DNA of 64,000 nucleotides from Brachionus koreanus (GCA_016987375.1 PJRA01000114.1:71066-135065); one strand, 5' to 3'; shown: positions 11,035 through 22,915, numbered from the stretch's first letter. Made by a program: numbers and translations. Notes: generated from the letters alone by a model not told the origin.

Positions 11035-12255
11035 TCAGAAAAACAATATTTTATTTTCAACTTTATCATAGCATATTAGATCATCATCTTGACTAAGATC
11101 AATTCTATTGAACTTGACCAAATCGTTATCCACAAAAACCTTGAGCAAATTTCCTCGCGAGTCGTAGTATTTAACTTGATTGGCAGGCTCATAGAGCTTG
11201 ACCAAAATATTAGAAAAATTGTCAATGCGTATCATCTTAGAAAAGTAATTGAAATCAAAATTAATCACTCCGGTAAGTTTTCCACTAGAGCGATCTACTA
11301 TTTTTATAAAATGCTTCAATTCTTCTCTATGAAAATAGTAAATTAAAAAAAGATTTTTAGATGATTCGATTAAAATTCCATTTTCAAAATAGAATGGATC
11401 ATCTTCCAGCTTTGACTGGCCAATCTTCGATATCAATTTAAGAGTAAAATCAAATATTAAACACTTGCTATCCGATGCATGCCAGCAAACAATCTCATTG
11501 TCCAATAAAGAGCATAAAATTAGATTAAAATCTAAACTTATTGACTCGACTAAAACCAAATTGTCCTTATAAATGCTCAAAATATTCTCGTTTTTTACCG
11601 GATCATTGAACAAACACACAATCCTTGATTCATAGGACAGCACATTTCTGTAAACTAGATTTGAGTCCACTTTAATCGAGTAAATCTCTTCACATTTGTT
11701 GCTGTAAATTTTGAAATATGTATTTCCTTCATTTGTTCTCAAATAAACAAAAAGTCTATTACGTGACAGTATTAGTATGCGTACATTATAAAATCGCACA
11801 AGCTTGTCAACAAGCTGAATTTCTAGCGAACACTGATTTAAATAGTTGAAATAGTTGAACTTTTTTAATAAATAAAAAGAATTTTTGTATTTTAAATTTC
11901 CTATTATGATACCAGTTTCGTTTAGGCTCAACCGGCTGGGAATGAAGTTAAGCTCTAAAAAAATTGATTTATAATTTGATGAGGAGATGGCGTTCTTGAG
12001 CTGTTGATGAATGATTATGGTAAGATAATTTCGAACAGTGTCCAAGACGTTGTGAATGTACACTTCTGAGACGCATATTTTCTGTTCAACTACTTTGATC
12101 AGCTCATCAAAATTGACTGATTTTTGATCTCCAAGCTGAGAACAAGTTTGATCGAAGTGGGAGAAAAATGCTTCCAAATGTGAAAAATGAGACCGGATTA
12201 AATCATCTAAAGTATCTTCCATTAGCTCGAAATTCTTGGTCTTTAAAAGAGTCAT
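11035..12255 (-). CDS. Helical N-terminus plus predicted beta-propeller, unassigned
   Basis: This intronless gene encodes 406 residues. The first 90 or so residues are helical and charged. They are followed by a long stretch of short hydrophobic strands punctuated by phrases such as RNRLFVYL, ESRIVCLF, DNEIVCWH, FENGILIES, NFSNILVKL and DDDLICYD, spaced at about 40-45 residues. That rhythm is typical of six-bladed beta-propellers that follow a coiled coil in TRIM/NHL-like proteins, but no RING, B-box or canonical NHL signature is present. I infer a cytosolic scaffold or binding protein. There is no signal peptide or membrane segment. The frame is intact and codon use matches neighbours. Function is not recognised. 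Confidence 0.7.
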   Translation of the reverse strand: MTLLKTKNFELMEDTLDDLIRSHFSHLEAFFSHFDQTCSQLGDQKSVNFDELIKVVEQKICVSEVYIHNVLDTVRNYLTIIIHQQLKNAISSSNYKSIFLELNFIPSRLSLNETGIIIGNLKYKNSFYLLKKFNYFNYLNQCSLEIQLVDKLVRFYNVRILILSRNRLFVYLRTNEGNTYFKIYSNKCEEIYSIKVDSNLVYRNVLSYESRIVCLFNDPVKNENILSIYKDNLVLVESISLDFNLILCSLLDNEIVCWHASDSKCLIFDFTLKLISKIGQSKLEDDPFYFENGILIESSKNLFLIYYFHREELKHFIKIVDRSSGKLTGVINFDFNYFSKMIRIDNFSNILVKLYEPANQVKYYDSRGNLLKVFVDNDLVKFNRIDLSQDDDLICYDKVENKILFF

Positions 12256-13453
12256 ACCTAAATTTAAATGGCGTGATTTTATATGTATTAATGTTGTTGA
12301 TTGAATAATGACGAATCAACTTATTCAAGCATTCAGTTTTTAGCTAATTACGTAATTTTTTTTCTTAGAATAAGTTATTGTTTAATTATCAGGTTTTTGA
12401 TAAAGTCAAACTATCCGCCAAAATCTAAGCTTTTTGGTTTGATTTTTTTTTCACCAAGTTTTGAAATTTAAGTTTGTAAACGAAAATTCTAGAAGATAAA
12501 GTTTGTTTCTATTGAGATAAATCAATTTTTAAATCTCTGATCAAACTGGTATGCACACATACACATAGCCTAGTTGACACCAATAAAATCTTGTCATCAT
12601 TTACATTCTTTTAAATAAACACTTCCATCATTGATTTAAATTCTAGCTAAATATATTTATAATCAAAATAGCTTAGGAGAGTTGCTAGTACAACTAAAAA
12701 TTTACTTTCCTTAGCTTGGTTTTTGAGATAAAAAAATATTTCTCTCTTCAAAAAGACACTCTTTGGATTCTTATTTTTGAATAGAAAAATTTTTAAAATT
12801 ATTCTAAATTTTATATACTTTATCAATCAGATTTTCTAGAAAATTAGTCTAGTTAATATTAAATGTTTGCAATGAAAATTTAATTTATTGTTCAAAAGAG
12901 TAATTTAACAAAAAACTAAAATTTTAAATAAAATTTCTTCATCCATGAATTTAATTAGAATATTTAGATTTATGCAATTTTTTTCAGTTGAAAAAAATAT
13001 TTTTGGTTATTACAAAATTATATATTTGTTTTTTTTTTTTGTATCTAAAAAAATTATTTTTTCTTTTTATAACATTTTTGAAATTTTGAAATAATAAAAC
13101 TCAGCACTTAAGCATGTTAAAATTTTAAATATACTTACTATAAAAAGACTAAAAATACTAGTAACTTTTCTTATGCAAGATTTATTAAGAAAATTCTGAT
13201 AAAACTCTGAAAATTAAGCATAATTTTTATTTGGAAAAATTTGATTGTAAGTGCATTTTGCACATCATCATCAGATTTTAACTATTGATGCAACTTTGTA
13301 TGTTTCATTTACAGAATTTGTAAAAACCTTAAAGAAAAAAAATTTAATTTTTGTTCTATTTGTTACCAAATTTCACAACCTTATACCAAAAAAAATTCTG
13401 AAAAAAATTTTAATTATAGAATCAAAAATATCTAAAAGGGTTAGTTAAAAATC
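12256..13453. other. Gene-free stretch
   Basis: This AT-rich stretch follows the 5' end of the propeller gene. No coding sequence, RNA gene or clear repeat is recognised. Confidence 0.45.
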
Positions 13454-13990
13454 TTGAATGATAGAATTGAAATATTAAGGAAAGAGAATGAAAAAGATAG
13501 AAAAATAAACGATGAGTCAACAGGAGACGAAATTTTTAGTCGTCCTAAGATTAATAAAACAACCATTGCTAAAGTTGCTAGTTTAAAAAATGGATCTAAT
13601 GATCAAAATAGAATTTCGGTTAAACTTCGTAGTACTTGAGGAATACACTTGAAGAGCCCAAAGTGATAATTGATACACATGTATACGATGTTATTTTTAT
13701 TATAAAGACTTGGCTCAATGAATATTCAATTGTTCACATTGATGCCTACGAATGTAATCGTCAAGACAGACTATCTGGCAAAATTGTACATTGTTGTATT
13801 TATGCAAGAAATTATCTTAAGGTTACTAAAATCAGCATAGATATGTCGTGTACTCGACACTCTTCTGAGCAAGTTTGGTTTATTTACTGTCGATATATCA
13901 ATAAATGTATAGAAGAAATCGAACAGAGTCTGAATGATGTAAAAAAAGGTAAGTTGATCCTGGTATTTTGTGGTATCAAATGATGAGTGT
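13454..13990 (+). pseudogene. LINE endonuclease-domain fragment
   Basis: Two overlapping open pieces (13454-13639 and 13636-13983, in different frames) resemble the N-terminal apurinic endonuclease of CR1/Jockey-type LINEs. The readable order is DVIFIIKTWL (the family's D-V-I-x-I-x-E-T-W-L, with the catalytic Glu replaced by Lys), then DAYECNRQDR (the G-Y-x-x-x-R-x-D-R block), CIYARNYL, and KGKLILVFCG near the end. The frame break and missing catalytic Glu show that it is dead. It may derive from the same family as the element at 8745-10744, which lacks this half. Confidence 0.6.
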
Positions 13991-14696
13991 GATGTAAATG
14001 ATAATGCTAGAAAAGAAGAATGTGAATTGATGCCTGCCATTGAAGACTTTTTCTTAATAAAAAGTGATTAAGTCTCTGCAAAAACCTATGCAGTTTTAAT
14101 AACTTCTTAATGCTCTACAGACTTGCAGTGTATTTAGATAAACAAAATTTGAGTGATACAAATTTTGCATAATGAATTTTCAGTCAAAATTAAAAAGTTT
14201 TTTCAATTTTAATTTTTTTTTGTTTCATAAATCACAATGCGGCTCTTTTAGTCTTGAAGAATCCTTCTTCTTAAAGTTAATACTATTTTTCTGTAAAAGA
14301 AAAATCTCTGTAAAAGAAAGTTTTCTGTATTTTTTTAATTATTTACCAAAATTTGGACTTATGCAAAATTGTTTGATGTATTGGTATGTGATTTTGTGAA
14401 ATTTTGATTAAATAAAGATTCATCAAGAAATTTTCCTCAATCTAATTTGATTCAAAAATTGTTCATTTATTTTTTCTTGAGCTGGTTCAAATAATCAATG
14501 TTTGAAATTACGTAAAATGAATGTCTAGAGATGAAAAAATATCAGAAATATTCAAAGCCGAAATTTCCATAGTTCCTTTTGTTATGATTTCGTGTTAGTA
14601 TAAATAGAAAAAACAGTATAAAAAAACATGCAATGTATTTAAAAATAACAAAATAAAAAGTTTTGGCTATAGATCAATCAGTTATTTTTCAAAAAA
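13991..14696. other. Intergenic
   Basis: No supported feature is seen. An open frame at 14172-14399 is dominated by Phe/Lys/Leu from AT-rich DNA and is not credible as a gene. Confidence 0.4.
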
Positions 14697-15404
14697 ATGA
14701 AAAAATTAATAGCTTCTTTTATATGTATATCAGAAATTTTAAAGGTAGTCCTAATTTTGTGTGAAACATTTTAAGTGATAATTTATTTTTCTCAGTTTGT
14801 GAGTGGAAAAACATGCAAGTTTTATCCTAGCTATCCAGAATACGGCATTGTTTATTCTGTAGAGTATGAATTTTTAAGTGATTTTTTTTTATCTTTTTTA
14901 ATTTTTCCTTTTTAAGCTGTTATTTGGGATGTTGTCCCATTCAATTTCCAAAAACTGCTCAAAGTGCGTGCTGTGATAGATCTCTATCTTGGCTCTGGAT
15001 TGTGTAAAAAATTTGATAAAATTTCAAATTTTTTTTCTAAAATCAATCTTTAGACTTCCATGTTTTATTGGACTGGCTGTAATTGCAATAATAGTAATTA
15101 CAGTATGTATTTATTTAATTACCCGAAAAAACAATAAAATACAGCCAAGAAGTAAAAAAATTTAAAAAAAAAATATTTTAAATATTTTTTTTAAGTAATC
15201 AATGTTGAATCGGATCAATCTTACAATAAAGCAGATGTGACCATAAATAAAGATAAAAAAATCAAAAGCTATAATGATTTTATGATTAATCCAATACCTA
15301 GTTATCAAGTTCGAACTAATAACGATGATGTTATGCTTCATTTGCCCCACAATTCGATGGTTTCCAGTCGTGGGTATTTCATAGAAAATGAAAGTGTTTA
15401 TTAG
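14697..15404 (+). CDS. Small single-pass membrane protein with Cys-Cys-rich ectodomain
   Basis: Five short exons join in frame: 14697-14744, 14796-14863, 14917-15003, 15054-15151 and 15196-15404, giving 169 residues. Residues 1-16 form a short signal peptide-like start. The ectodomain contains GKTC, then CYLGCCP and ACCDRS. A transmembrane helix of about 22 residues begins LPCFIGLAVIAI and is followed by basic TRKNNK. The cytoplasmic tail of about 70 residues is polar, with Tyr- and Pro-containing sequence (PIPSYQ). The paired-Cys ectodomain, one membrane pass and Pro/Tyr tail resemble the Shisa, CYYR1 and WBP1/VOPP1 adaptor-like proteins, which act in trafficking. Choosing among them is not possible by eye. 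The second and third donors were picked because only they keep the membrane helix in frame. Confidence 0.65.
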
Positions 15405-16552
15405 ACATCATTTAACTGATGATTATTAAATGATTTTTTTAAAACGCATATTTTTACTATGAAAAATTGAGAAAAATTTCTAAAATAATTAAAAAAAAAA
15501 TTTTTTTCTTTAAATCTCGATTTTTTAAATTTATTCTTAAAAATATAAATAAAAGAAAATTTACAACTTCTGCAAGTATTTGAAAACATATTAAAAAATC
15601 TAAAATATTTGGATATAGCAAGTCCTTAAAGAGAACAGAAAAGAATTTTCTTTCTTGCAAAATTTTAATTATTAACTAATATGCTTATCAATCATTATTT
15701 TGATGATCGAATAGATAATAATGATGAAAAAACCATCATATAAGCATTTTTCTTAGATCTTTTTATTTGTTAAAATCTTATTCTTCATCAAACTTAAAAT
15801 TAATTTGATTTTTAATTTTTTCTATCCTCTAATTTTTTTTAAACTGTGCATTGTTAAAATAATATAATTTAAAAAACTTTAATTTTAAACTTAAACATCC
15901 TATATGCTCTTTGTGTCAATCTGAATCCTTAAAAAAAGCAAATGGAAATATTTTCATGCAAAAATTTTAAATTTATAATTGTGGAATAAAATTTAATTAC
16001 TTATTTACTCAAAAAATCTAGAATAAATTCAAAAAATTAATGGAATCTAATTTATATAGATCATTGATTAGCATTTAAAAACATTGTTCATTGGGAAACA
16101 CCAAAATCAAATCCGGATTTAAATTGCCTTTTTCAAAAGCAAAATTGATATCAATTATCCATATCAAAGGAAACGAATTCGTCAAAAATAATTTAGAAAT
16201 TTTTTTAAAAAAATCACAATTTGTAAATAAATTTAAAAAAATGAATTTAGAAGAATTTTATTTTGATATTAACCATATTTTTTTTTAAACAGTTAAAGCA
16301 ATGATTGTTTTTTTACATTAAAATAAATACTAATAATTAAATAAAATGATAAAACATAATTTATTATTGAGAAAATAAAAACAATTTTAAATGTAAATAT
16401 AATAAAAAAAATCTTAAAATTTTTCAAAAATAAAGCTAAAACATTAACGTTTATTTAATTTTAAGATTTTTTAAAAATTGGAACGCATTGTACAATATTT
16501 TAGGATAAAAAATTTAGTCCCCTGAAATAGAGTTTTAACAAAAATACTAAAA
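15405..16552. other. Intergenic with no recognised gene
   Basis: The stretch is AT-rich. A 65-codon open frame at 16091-16288 is Lys/Phe/Ile-rich without recognisable features. No cysteine-rich PHD exon for the neighbouring shortened DPF paralogue could be found here. Confidence 0.45.
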
Positions 16553-17426
16553 CTAATAATTATATTGATGTTGCGGATTAGACAAATTTGTGTTGCCATT
16601 TGAAGTATCATCAAAGCCAAACAAAGAATTTGTGTTCTCATCTTGGTTTAAAGAGTCCGACTTTACTGAATTCTGGTTGAACAGTCCTGAATTATTTGCA
16701 GTCGATTGACTGTTATTCAAGTGCGCTTTTTGAACGTGATAAGTCAATCCCGGTTTTGTCTTGTACTTAATACCACACTTATCACACACAAAAGGTTTAT
16801 CGTCACCTGAATTTACCGAATCCTTCTCTTTTTTTTTCTACTTTCTTCATAGTCATTGTCATCCGAGTCATCATTTTCCTCAAAGTCAATGTTCTCATCT
16901 TGGAAAATATTTGAAATAGTTGCGATTTGTGAATCGTCGTTGTCGGCCTCCTGCTTCAAATATTGATTTAATGATGAATTTGAAGTGCCATTTAACTGTA
17001 GAATACCATTATCCAAAAAAAAAGAATTTTCTTCATTTTGATTTTTTATGCTGCTTGAAAATGAGTACCCGTCATTTGGGTAAATAATGTATCGTTTGCG
17101 CTTAAGCCAATTTTGAATTGGATATTCAAAAATATAATGTGTATTCGAGTTATTAAGTTTTTTTCTCTGATATTTAGATACTGTAAAAGTGTTTTTTGTC
17201 TGAGTTATTCTGGTCTGGCTGTCAAAAAAAGGCGCTCTCGATTTCCGGTCCTTTGTTAATCTTTGGTTGAAAGCAAAAGAAGCCAGCAATGCCTCTTTAT
17301 AAGCCTTATCATTTCTTCAGAAAAAATATAGAATTGAATTAAATTTTGATCCTTAAATTACCCCATAATTTTATGCGTATCATCTTTCAGTTCAACTTTA
17401 CGCTCAATATTCTGAGTTGAATCCAT
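16553..17426 (-). pseudogene. d4/DPF-family paralogue lacking PHD fingers, frame broken at a poly-A run
   Basis: Exon 1 is 17426-17362 and exon 2 starts at 17314, with a 47-nt intron between them. The product shows the DPF N-terminal (2/3) domain: YKEALLASFAFNQRL, APFFDSQTRITQ and NWLKRKRYII. An acidic linker ([11 protein letters not shown]) follows. Next comes the Krüppel-type C2H2 finger FVCDKCGIKYKTKPGLTYHV, reached only in another reading frame. The frame changes at a run of nine A (coding sense) near 16832-16840; one base more or less by two would restore it. The sequence stops at 16553 after a Gln/Asn tail with no PHD fingers, which the intact paralogue at 25837-28781 has. It is either a pseudogene, a homopolymer sequencing error in a short isoform-like gene, or both. 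In DPF proteins the N-terminal domain contacts BAF/SWI-SNF; the PHD pair reads acylated histone H3. Confidence 0.75.
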
Positions 17427-19314
17427 TTAAGCTGCCTATTAAATTTATTGTTTCAGCGGTGTGTTTTCATTCACGATATTTTGATGCTTTTTATGTGATT
17501 GCGAAAAAAAAAAATTATATGTTAAATAATTTCATTAAATTTTTTTTTTTTGGGAAAATTTCATTTTTTCATTCCCTTTATGATGCCTAATATTATGAAA
17601 AATAAACTTAACTTTTCAGTAAGATTTAATTAAATTAAAAATTTATCTAATTGAATTGGCGGAAAAATTTTGGTTTGATTAGCTCAAAAATTGATTACAA
17701 AATTGCTTTAAGAATTGTGAAACTTTCTATTTTTGAATTTTTTACTTTTCTAAATTTTAGATTTTCTAAAAGATTTAAATTTTATTAAAAATGAAATCAA
17801 TGAACTTAAAATATTAATTCTTCGAATTTTTTAATGGAAAAATATTTATAGTTAAAGCAACAAAAGCTGAGTCCTCATTGTATCCTAAAATGAGTATAAA
17901 ATTAGAAAAGAGCTTTATTTTTTTATTAAAATTTTTGATAAATTTTCTACAATTTTGAAAATGATGTTTTTAAAAAAAAATTTTCTGTATTTTTAAAGTG
18001 TTCTATTGTTAATTTGAACCTGCTCTTTCATAAAATCATGTTTGTTTGTTTTTCGGAAAAAAAATTTTTATGAGATATTCTCGTTTATTTTTTGAAGTTA
18101 ATCTATCCCATTACACATTCTCAAATACCTTGTAAATTGTATATTATTGTATAAATAGTGTTATTTTTTTTAGCTCTTTTTAACAGAAAACAAGAGTTTT
18201 ATGTTGATTTAAATCTTTTTGTTAGTTGCAAATCAGCTAAAATACATTTTTTTAAAATTTGACCAGAAAAAATTGAGATCAATTCCAAATAGTGGACTAT
18301 TGTAAATTTTTTCAATAACTTCAAAGTTATTTAGTCAATTTTTAAAATAATTTTTATATTTAGTTTTTTTAAAGTATTTTTTTCGTTCATCATCATGGCA
18401 GGAGACACCATATTTTGGTCAATATCCAAGATCAATATCTTAGATACGAAAAAGATCATCCTTTATCTAATTGTTTATTATTTAATATTTTTTATTTATT
18501 ATTCTAATAATTTATTTTATTTAATAAATTCCTATGAATTTTCATGGAATTAACATACGTTTTAACATACGGAGAGTTTTTTTCGATCTTTTTTGTAACT
18601 TTTTTTATTTTGTTTTTAATCAATAAATTTAATCAAAAGAAATAATAAAATTTTTGATTTTTTGTTAAAAAAATTTTTTATTCATGGAAAAAAAATAAAA
18701 AACCAAGTTAAAAAAGTGTTAAATCATCATAAATCCATGACTATTTCAAATAAGCGCCATTTTTGACACTTTAGATATTCCAAATTTCCATTTTTTTTCT
18801 TGACTATCAGTTAATTCATAATAAGAGAGCTTCAAAATTTTTGGATACTCCTTATAAAAACACTATATTGTGTACTTTTCTATTTTTTCCATCAAAACCA
18901 CTGTTATTTTGTGTACTTTTATTCTGTTAAAAAGAGTGTTTTTGTGAATTTTTTATTTTAATTCGATCAAACCAACTCCTAATCCTATTCACAAAAGGAT
19001 ATAAAAAGGATATATTGTTCCTAAATTTTAGTTCACCAAAAGACATCATAAAACAGTAGATGTTTCTTTCTTTTTTTTCATTCTCAATCCATGAATTTCA
19101 CTAGTGTATTGTAGTGATGTCTTCGTTTAGTGAAGTGCAAAGACCAAGAGGATTGCATTTAACATAAAGGCATAATAAGTTTAAACAAGCTGATTGTTTA
19201 TAACTCCGAAGATTTGAAATCATATTTGTTCTCTAAACAATCATTCATTAACCGAAAAGTAATGACATTTGAAGATAGAACGTAAGAATAATTTGCTTGG
19301 AGCCAAATTTTATT
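17427..19314. other. Intergenic, AT-rich
   Basis: No coding sequence, RNA gene or well-defined repeat is recognised in this 1.9 kb. Confidence 0.45.
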
Positions 19315-19558
19315 TTAACACTCAAAAACCGGATGACTTTTTTGACCCTTTTATTTAAATCGTTTTTAATACTTTTTTTCAATGAAAATAAAATTATNNN
19401 NNNNNNNNNNNNNNNNNNNNNNNNNNNNNNNNNNNNNNNNNNNNNNNNNNNNNNNNNNNNNNNNNNNNNNNNNNNNATGATTAAATTTATTGAATAAAAA
19501 ACAAATAAAGGAAGTTACAAAAAGGGTTCAAAAGACCACTCCGGTTTTTGAGTGCTAA
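19315..19558. mobile_element. TTAA-ended inverted-repeat element (contains assembly gap)
   Basis: The left end TTAACACTCAAAAACCGGA (from 19315) is matched by the reverse complement of the right end (CTAAG-type border at 19555-19558, core CCGGTTTTTGAGTGCTAA). The similarity extends about 40 bp inward with a few differences. The interior holds the 79-base N run. It shares the TTAACACT start and AAAR-ACC core with the elements at 914-1104 and 55176-55404. Confidence 0.7.
19398..19476. other. Assembly gap (79 N)
   Basis: A run of 79 N lies inside an inverted-repeat element, where short-read assembly often fails. Confidence 1.
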
Positions 19559-19664
19559 ATTTCTTGATTAATTAACTAAAGTAAAATTTAGATATGGTTA
19601 AGAAAAAAAATTTTATTTATATTTTACACTTTACATAGACGGAAATTCAAAAAAATTGAAAATT

Positions 19665-21110
19665 CTAAAATAGACTTAAAATTAGACAAAAACAAAAATA
19701 AAAATTAAATTTAAAATTTTGATTTTTCTGACTAAAATTTTTTTCAAAATCAAATTCAAAAAATTTGGCTGAACCATTTTGATTAAGAACATAACTGTAA
19801 TAATACACATAATCGGGAGGGTACTTGAACTTAGAGCTCATTGTTTTTAGTCCGATCAAATCATTTCCAATTAAATTGTTAAAATAGCTTGATAAAGCGT
19901 CATTTTTTAATTTTTTAAAATCATAATTAAAATTCAACCTCAAATTAATCAATTTAAGAGATACAGCATTTTTTACTTTGTAAATGGATCTAAAACATGT
20001 ACTTTTAAGCAAGCTTGTTTTTAAACCTTCTTCATAGTCTATCCAATACACATAGTTTTCAAACAAAAAGCTCATTATAGGATTTAGCGCCACATGGTTC
20101 ACTGAATTAGACAAATACTCCGACTTTAAAATAGTTTCAATACTTTTTAGCTTTAAACTTTCATCTACAAAGTTGACTTGATCGATTCGATCATTCAAAT
20201 AATCACTTAAATACATTGAATTCGATTCCAAGTCATATTTAATTCCCATTAATTTTCCATATCCAAATACTTGTTCATATATATCGTCCATTAGGCTGGT
20301 GGTTGTGTGACTAGTGGTTGTTTTTTCCGTGTCATAATAGTCTTCTTCAAAAAGACCAATAAATCGATAGTTGCTAAAATCTGGCGTTGTGGTTGTTCTA
20401 GTTCTTGTTGATTCCAAAGAGGCTCTAAAATAATCTACACAGGTCATGTTGATCAAATGGCATAGGTTTAAACTCTGGTTGTTGCTGATAAAAAAGCTTA
20501 TATCGTTCATATAATTGTCTCTGATGACGCTTATGTACGAATAGCCATCTGTAGAAAAAGAAACTTGATTGGGAATTGAAATTTGATGTAAATGCTTGGA
20601 AGTAAAATACGAGCTGCTGAGTCGACCTACTGAAAAATACCAACCATAAGTCTGTGTGTTGAATTCGATCCAATACAGTTTTCTCTTAAATGAATTAATG
20701 TCCAGACTTAAAATTTTGGACAAATCGCTTCTATAAACTTGGTTAATGACCCAGTTAGATGCTATGTTGTATGAAAATTCGAATTTATCATTGAGCGTGG
20801 TTCTGTTAGACATGAAGTTTGTCTTTCGCTTGAGACGAATCAGTTGTGAGCCTCCCTGATATTTAGATATTGTAAAATAGATGGACCATGTTTTGTTGTC
20901 GTAGACTGCATCTTCGATTCGATGAGAGCTTTTATTCGGAGACAATTTAAAAATAATATGTAGAAAATCGTTTTCATAATTCATTTCTTTTGGATAGATG
21001 AGACATACTGAGTCCAGTGTAGTCAACAAAAGTGCATTTGCTCTTTCAACTGTTTCGCCTGATGCGCATTCAAATGAAATTAAAATAAGAATAAAAATTT
21101 TTGTGTCCAT
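19665..21110 (-). CDS. Secreted or GPI-anchored protein with YWTD-like propeller repeats
   Basis: This intronless gene of 481 residues begins with a signal peptide (residues 1-18, hydrophobic core FILILISF). The body contains YWTD/LDL-receptor class B-like phrases: KLYWIEFNTQTYGW near 144, SMYLSDYLNDRIDQVNF near 298 and YVYWIDYEEGLKTSLL near 353. A Thr-rich linker at about 234-272 (RTRTTTTPDF, EKTTTSHTTTS) looks O-glycosylated and splits the propeller-like region in two. The last 16 residues are hydrophobic and Phe-rich, fitting a GPI-attachment signal or membrane anchor. LDL-receptor class B repeats fold as six-bladed propellers that bind extracellular ligands. Here the repeats are degenerate and no EGF or class A module accompanies them. 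The call is an extracellular binding protein of unknown ligand. Confidence 0.7.
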   Translation of the reverse strand: MDTKIFILILISFECASGETVERANALLLTTLDSVCLIYPKEMNYENDFLHIIFKLSPNKSSHRIEDAVYDNKTWSIYFTISKYQGGSQLIRLKRKTNFMSNRTTLNDKFEFSYNIASNWVINQVYRSDLSKILSLDINSFKRKLYWIEFNTQTYGWYFSVGRLSSSYFTSKHLHQISIPNQVSFSTDGYSYISVIRDNYMNDISFFISNNQSLNLCHLINMTCVDYFRASLESTRTRTTTTPDFSNYRFIGLFEEDYYDTEKTTTSHTTTSLMDDIYEQVFGYGKLMGIKYDLESNSMYLSDYLNDRIDQVNFVDESLKLKSIETILKSEYLSNSVNHVALNPIMSFLFENYVYWIDYEEGLKTSLLKSTCFRSIYKVKNAVSLKLINLRLNFNYDFKKLKNDALSSYFNNLIGNDLIGLKTMSSKFKYPPDYVYYYSYVLNQNGSAKFFEFDFEKNFSQKNQNFKFNFYFCFCLILSLF

Positions 21111-22047
21111 TTGAATAAAAATAAAATTTATTTAAAATACATTCAGTAAAGTAAAATATAAAATATATATTTATTTAGCAGCAAATGTTTTTAATTAATA
21201 GAAACACTTGATGCAAAAATGTAATTTTTATGTTTTAGCATTTTTGTTATCAGTCAAATATGACCATTAGAAAAAATGCTAAATTCTGACCCGATTTTTT
21301 TTACTACTAACGTTTTTTCTTATCGCTAAACAAAAAAAAAAAAAAACTTTTACCCTTATCTGATATATTTATTGAAATTTACTCAGTTGTATATTTTGTT
21401 TATTTAAAAGATAACGATTTAGATTTTTTTCTTCAATAGTAAACTAAACATTTTACTTCAAGTGCTCTAGAGTTTAATTAATAGCTATTTAATTTTTATT
21501 TTTGTGGTTTCTTTTCAAAAAATTTTTCACTAATTTTTGGCATTTAATGTCTGAAATATCAGAAATTTTATGCTTTATTAAAAAAGTTAAATTGATTTAT
21601 TTTAGCTATTTTAATGAGTCTAGCGTTAATTAATCGAAAAAAGAGTCCGATAGATGTTTGTTAAAACTGCTTTTTATTAGTAACAAAATTGAAAGAGTTT
21701 AAAAAAAAACTTAAGATTTTACCGAACCATAAAAAAACATAAAAATAAATATTATTAATTATAAACTCAAAGCTTTTAAATTTTTTCTTTTATGATAATA
21801 ATTATTTCAGTAGTATTTTATTTATAGAAAGAAAAGTTTCAAAATATTTTTTTAACTTGAATAAAAAATTAAAAAAAAATTTAAAAATTAAAACAGGTAT
21901 TATAGAATTAAAATAGTTCCTAAAAATACACAAGATCAGCAAGCTTTATAATTTATGAAAATTCCGTCCCTTTGGAACACAAGAGACAAAGTGAGACACT
22001 TTTAAAAGTATGTTGTCCTTGAAGCCCAATATCTCAGGATCGGAATA
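21111..22047. other. Intergenic, AT-rich
   Basis: Upstream flank of the YWTD-like gene. No feature is recognised. Confidence 0.4.
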
Positions 22048-22109
22048 ACTTTATGAAATTGCTGACCGCTCAATAGTTAACTAAAGAGCGGTCTGCAATT
22101 TCATAAAGT
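22048..22109. repeat. 62-nt near-perfect hairpin
   Basis: Two 24-nt arms (22048-22071 and 22086-22109) are reverse complements with a single mismatch, around a 14-nt loop. The arms are less AT-rich than the surroundings (GACCGCTC core). It could be a palindromic mini-element or fold as a small RNA precursor. Confidence 0.8.
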
Positions 22110-22499
22110 ACTATACTCTATAGTCGATTTAACTCGGTTATATATTTGAAAACTCATCCAAGTTAATCATAACAAGAACATCCAAGTTAACATCATATAA
22201 CCATAAAATAAAGGCAGTAATCAACTGTATTTATTAATTTTTTATAATTCTAAAATTTCAGCCCTTTCTGTCAAGAAATGCAAAATTTATTAAAATTTTA
22301 AGATTTTTTCCTTTAAAATTTTAATAAGTTGATCTAATGCTTAACATTCCAGCGTCTTTTTACTTTTATTTGATAAAATACGGTAAAAATTAAAAGTGCC
22401 ATGAAATATATGCGTTTCGTTAACTTTTCCTTTATTTTGCTTTTCTCAAAAAAGTGTACATCGTTAAAAAAAAAACTCACCAGATATTTGTCATGTAAA

Positions 22500-22915
22500 A
22501 CATGTATTTTCTTTTTCAATTAGAAGAAAAAAACATGGATAAATTTCTTTTATTTGAGTCACTTTTCTAGAATAAAATATTTTCGAATGGAAGAAACACT
22601 TTGAATACCCAACTTTATTTTATTTGATGAAAAACGTAAAGAATAATATGGATATAATCAAACATATACCGTATTTCTTCAAATAGATGAACCTTGCTGT
22701 TATTTTAGTCAAAATTTTGAATTATTTTTCTGCAAAAAATGCCTAGTGAAAATTTATGTGTCGTTTAAAAAATGCATTTTTCTTGTTTTTAATAGAAGAG
22801 AAAAATAGCAAAAGATTTTTTTTTAATAAGAGTTTTTTTTGGAGTGAAAAATTTTCGAAAAGAAAAAATCTTTTGATAACCAAACTTATATTTGATGAAA
22901 TACGTCAGTTATTTC
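22500..22915 (+). repeat. Diverged direct duplication
   Basis: Two stretches, about 22500-22640 and 22780-22910, share an ordered series of words: an AGAAGA-type start, a TTTTCGAA block, then ACCAAACTT or CCCAACTTTA followed by TTTGATGAAA and ACGT. They look like old copies of one sequence. No coding potential is seen. Confidence 0.4.

Noticed and set aside
16814..16823. A 10-nt GTAAATTCAG 'intron' that would end the first DPF frame neatly
   Set aside because: Far too short to be spliced; the open alternative frame through the poly-A run explains the data better.
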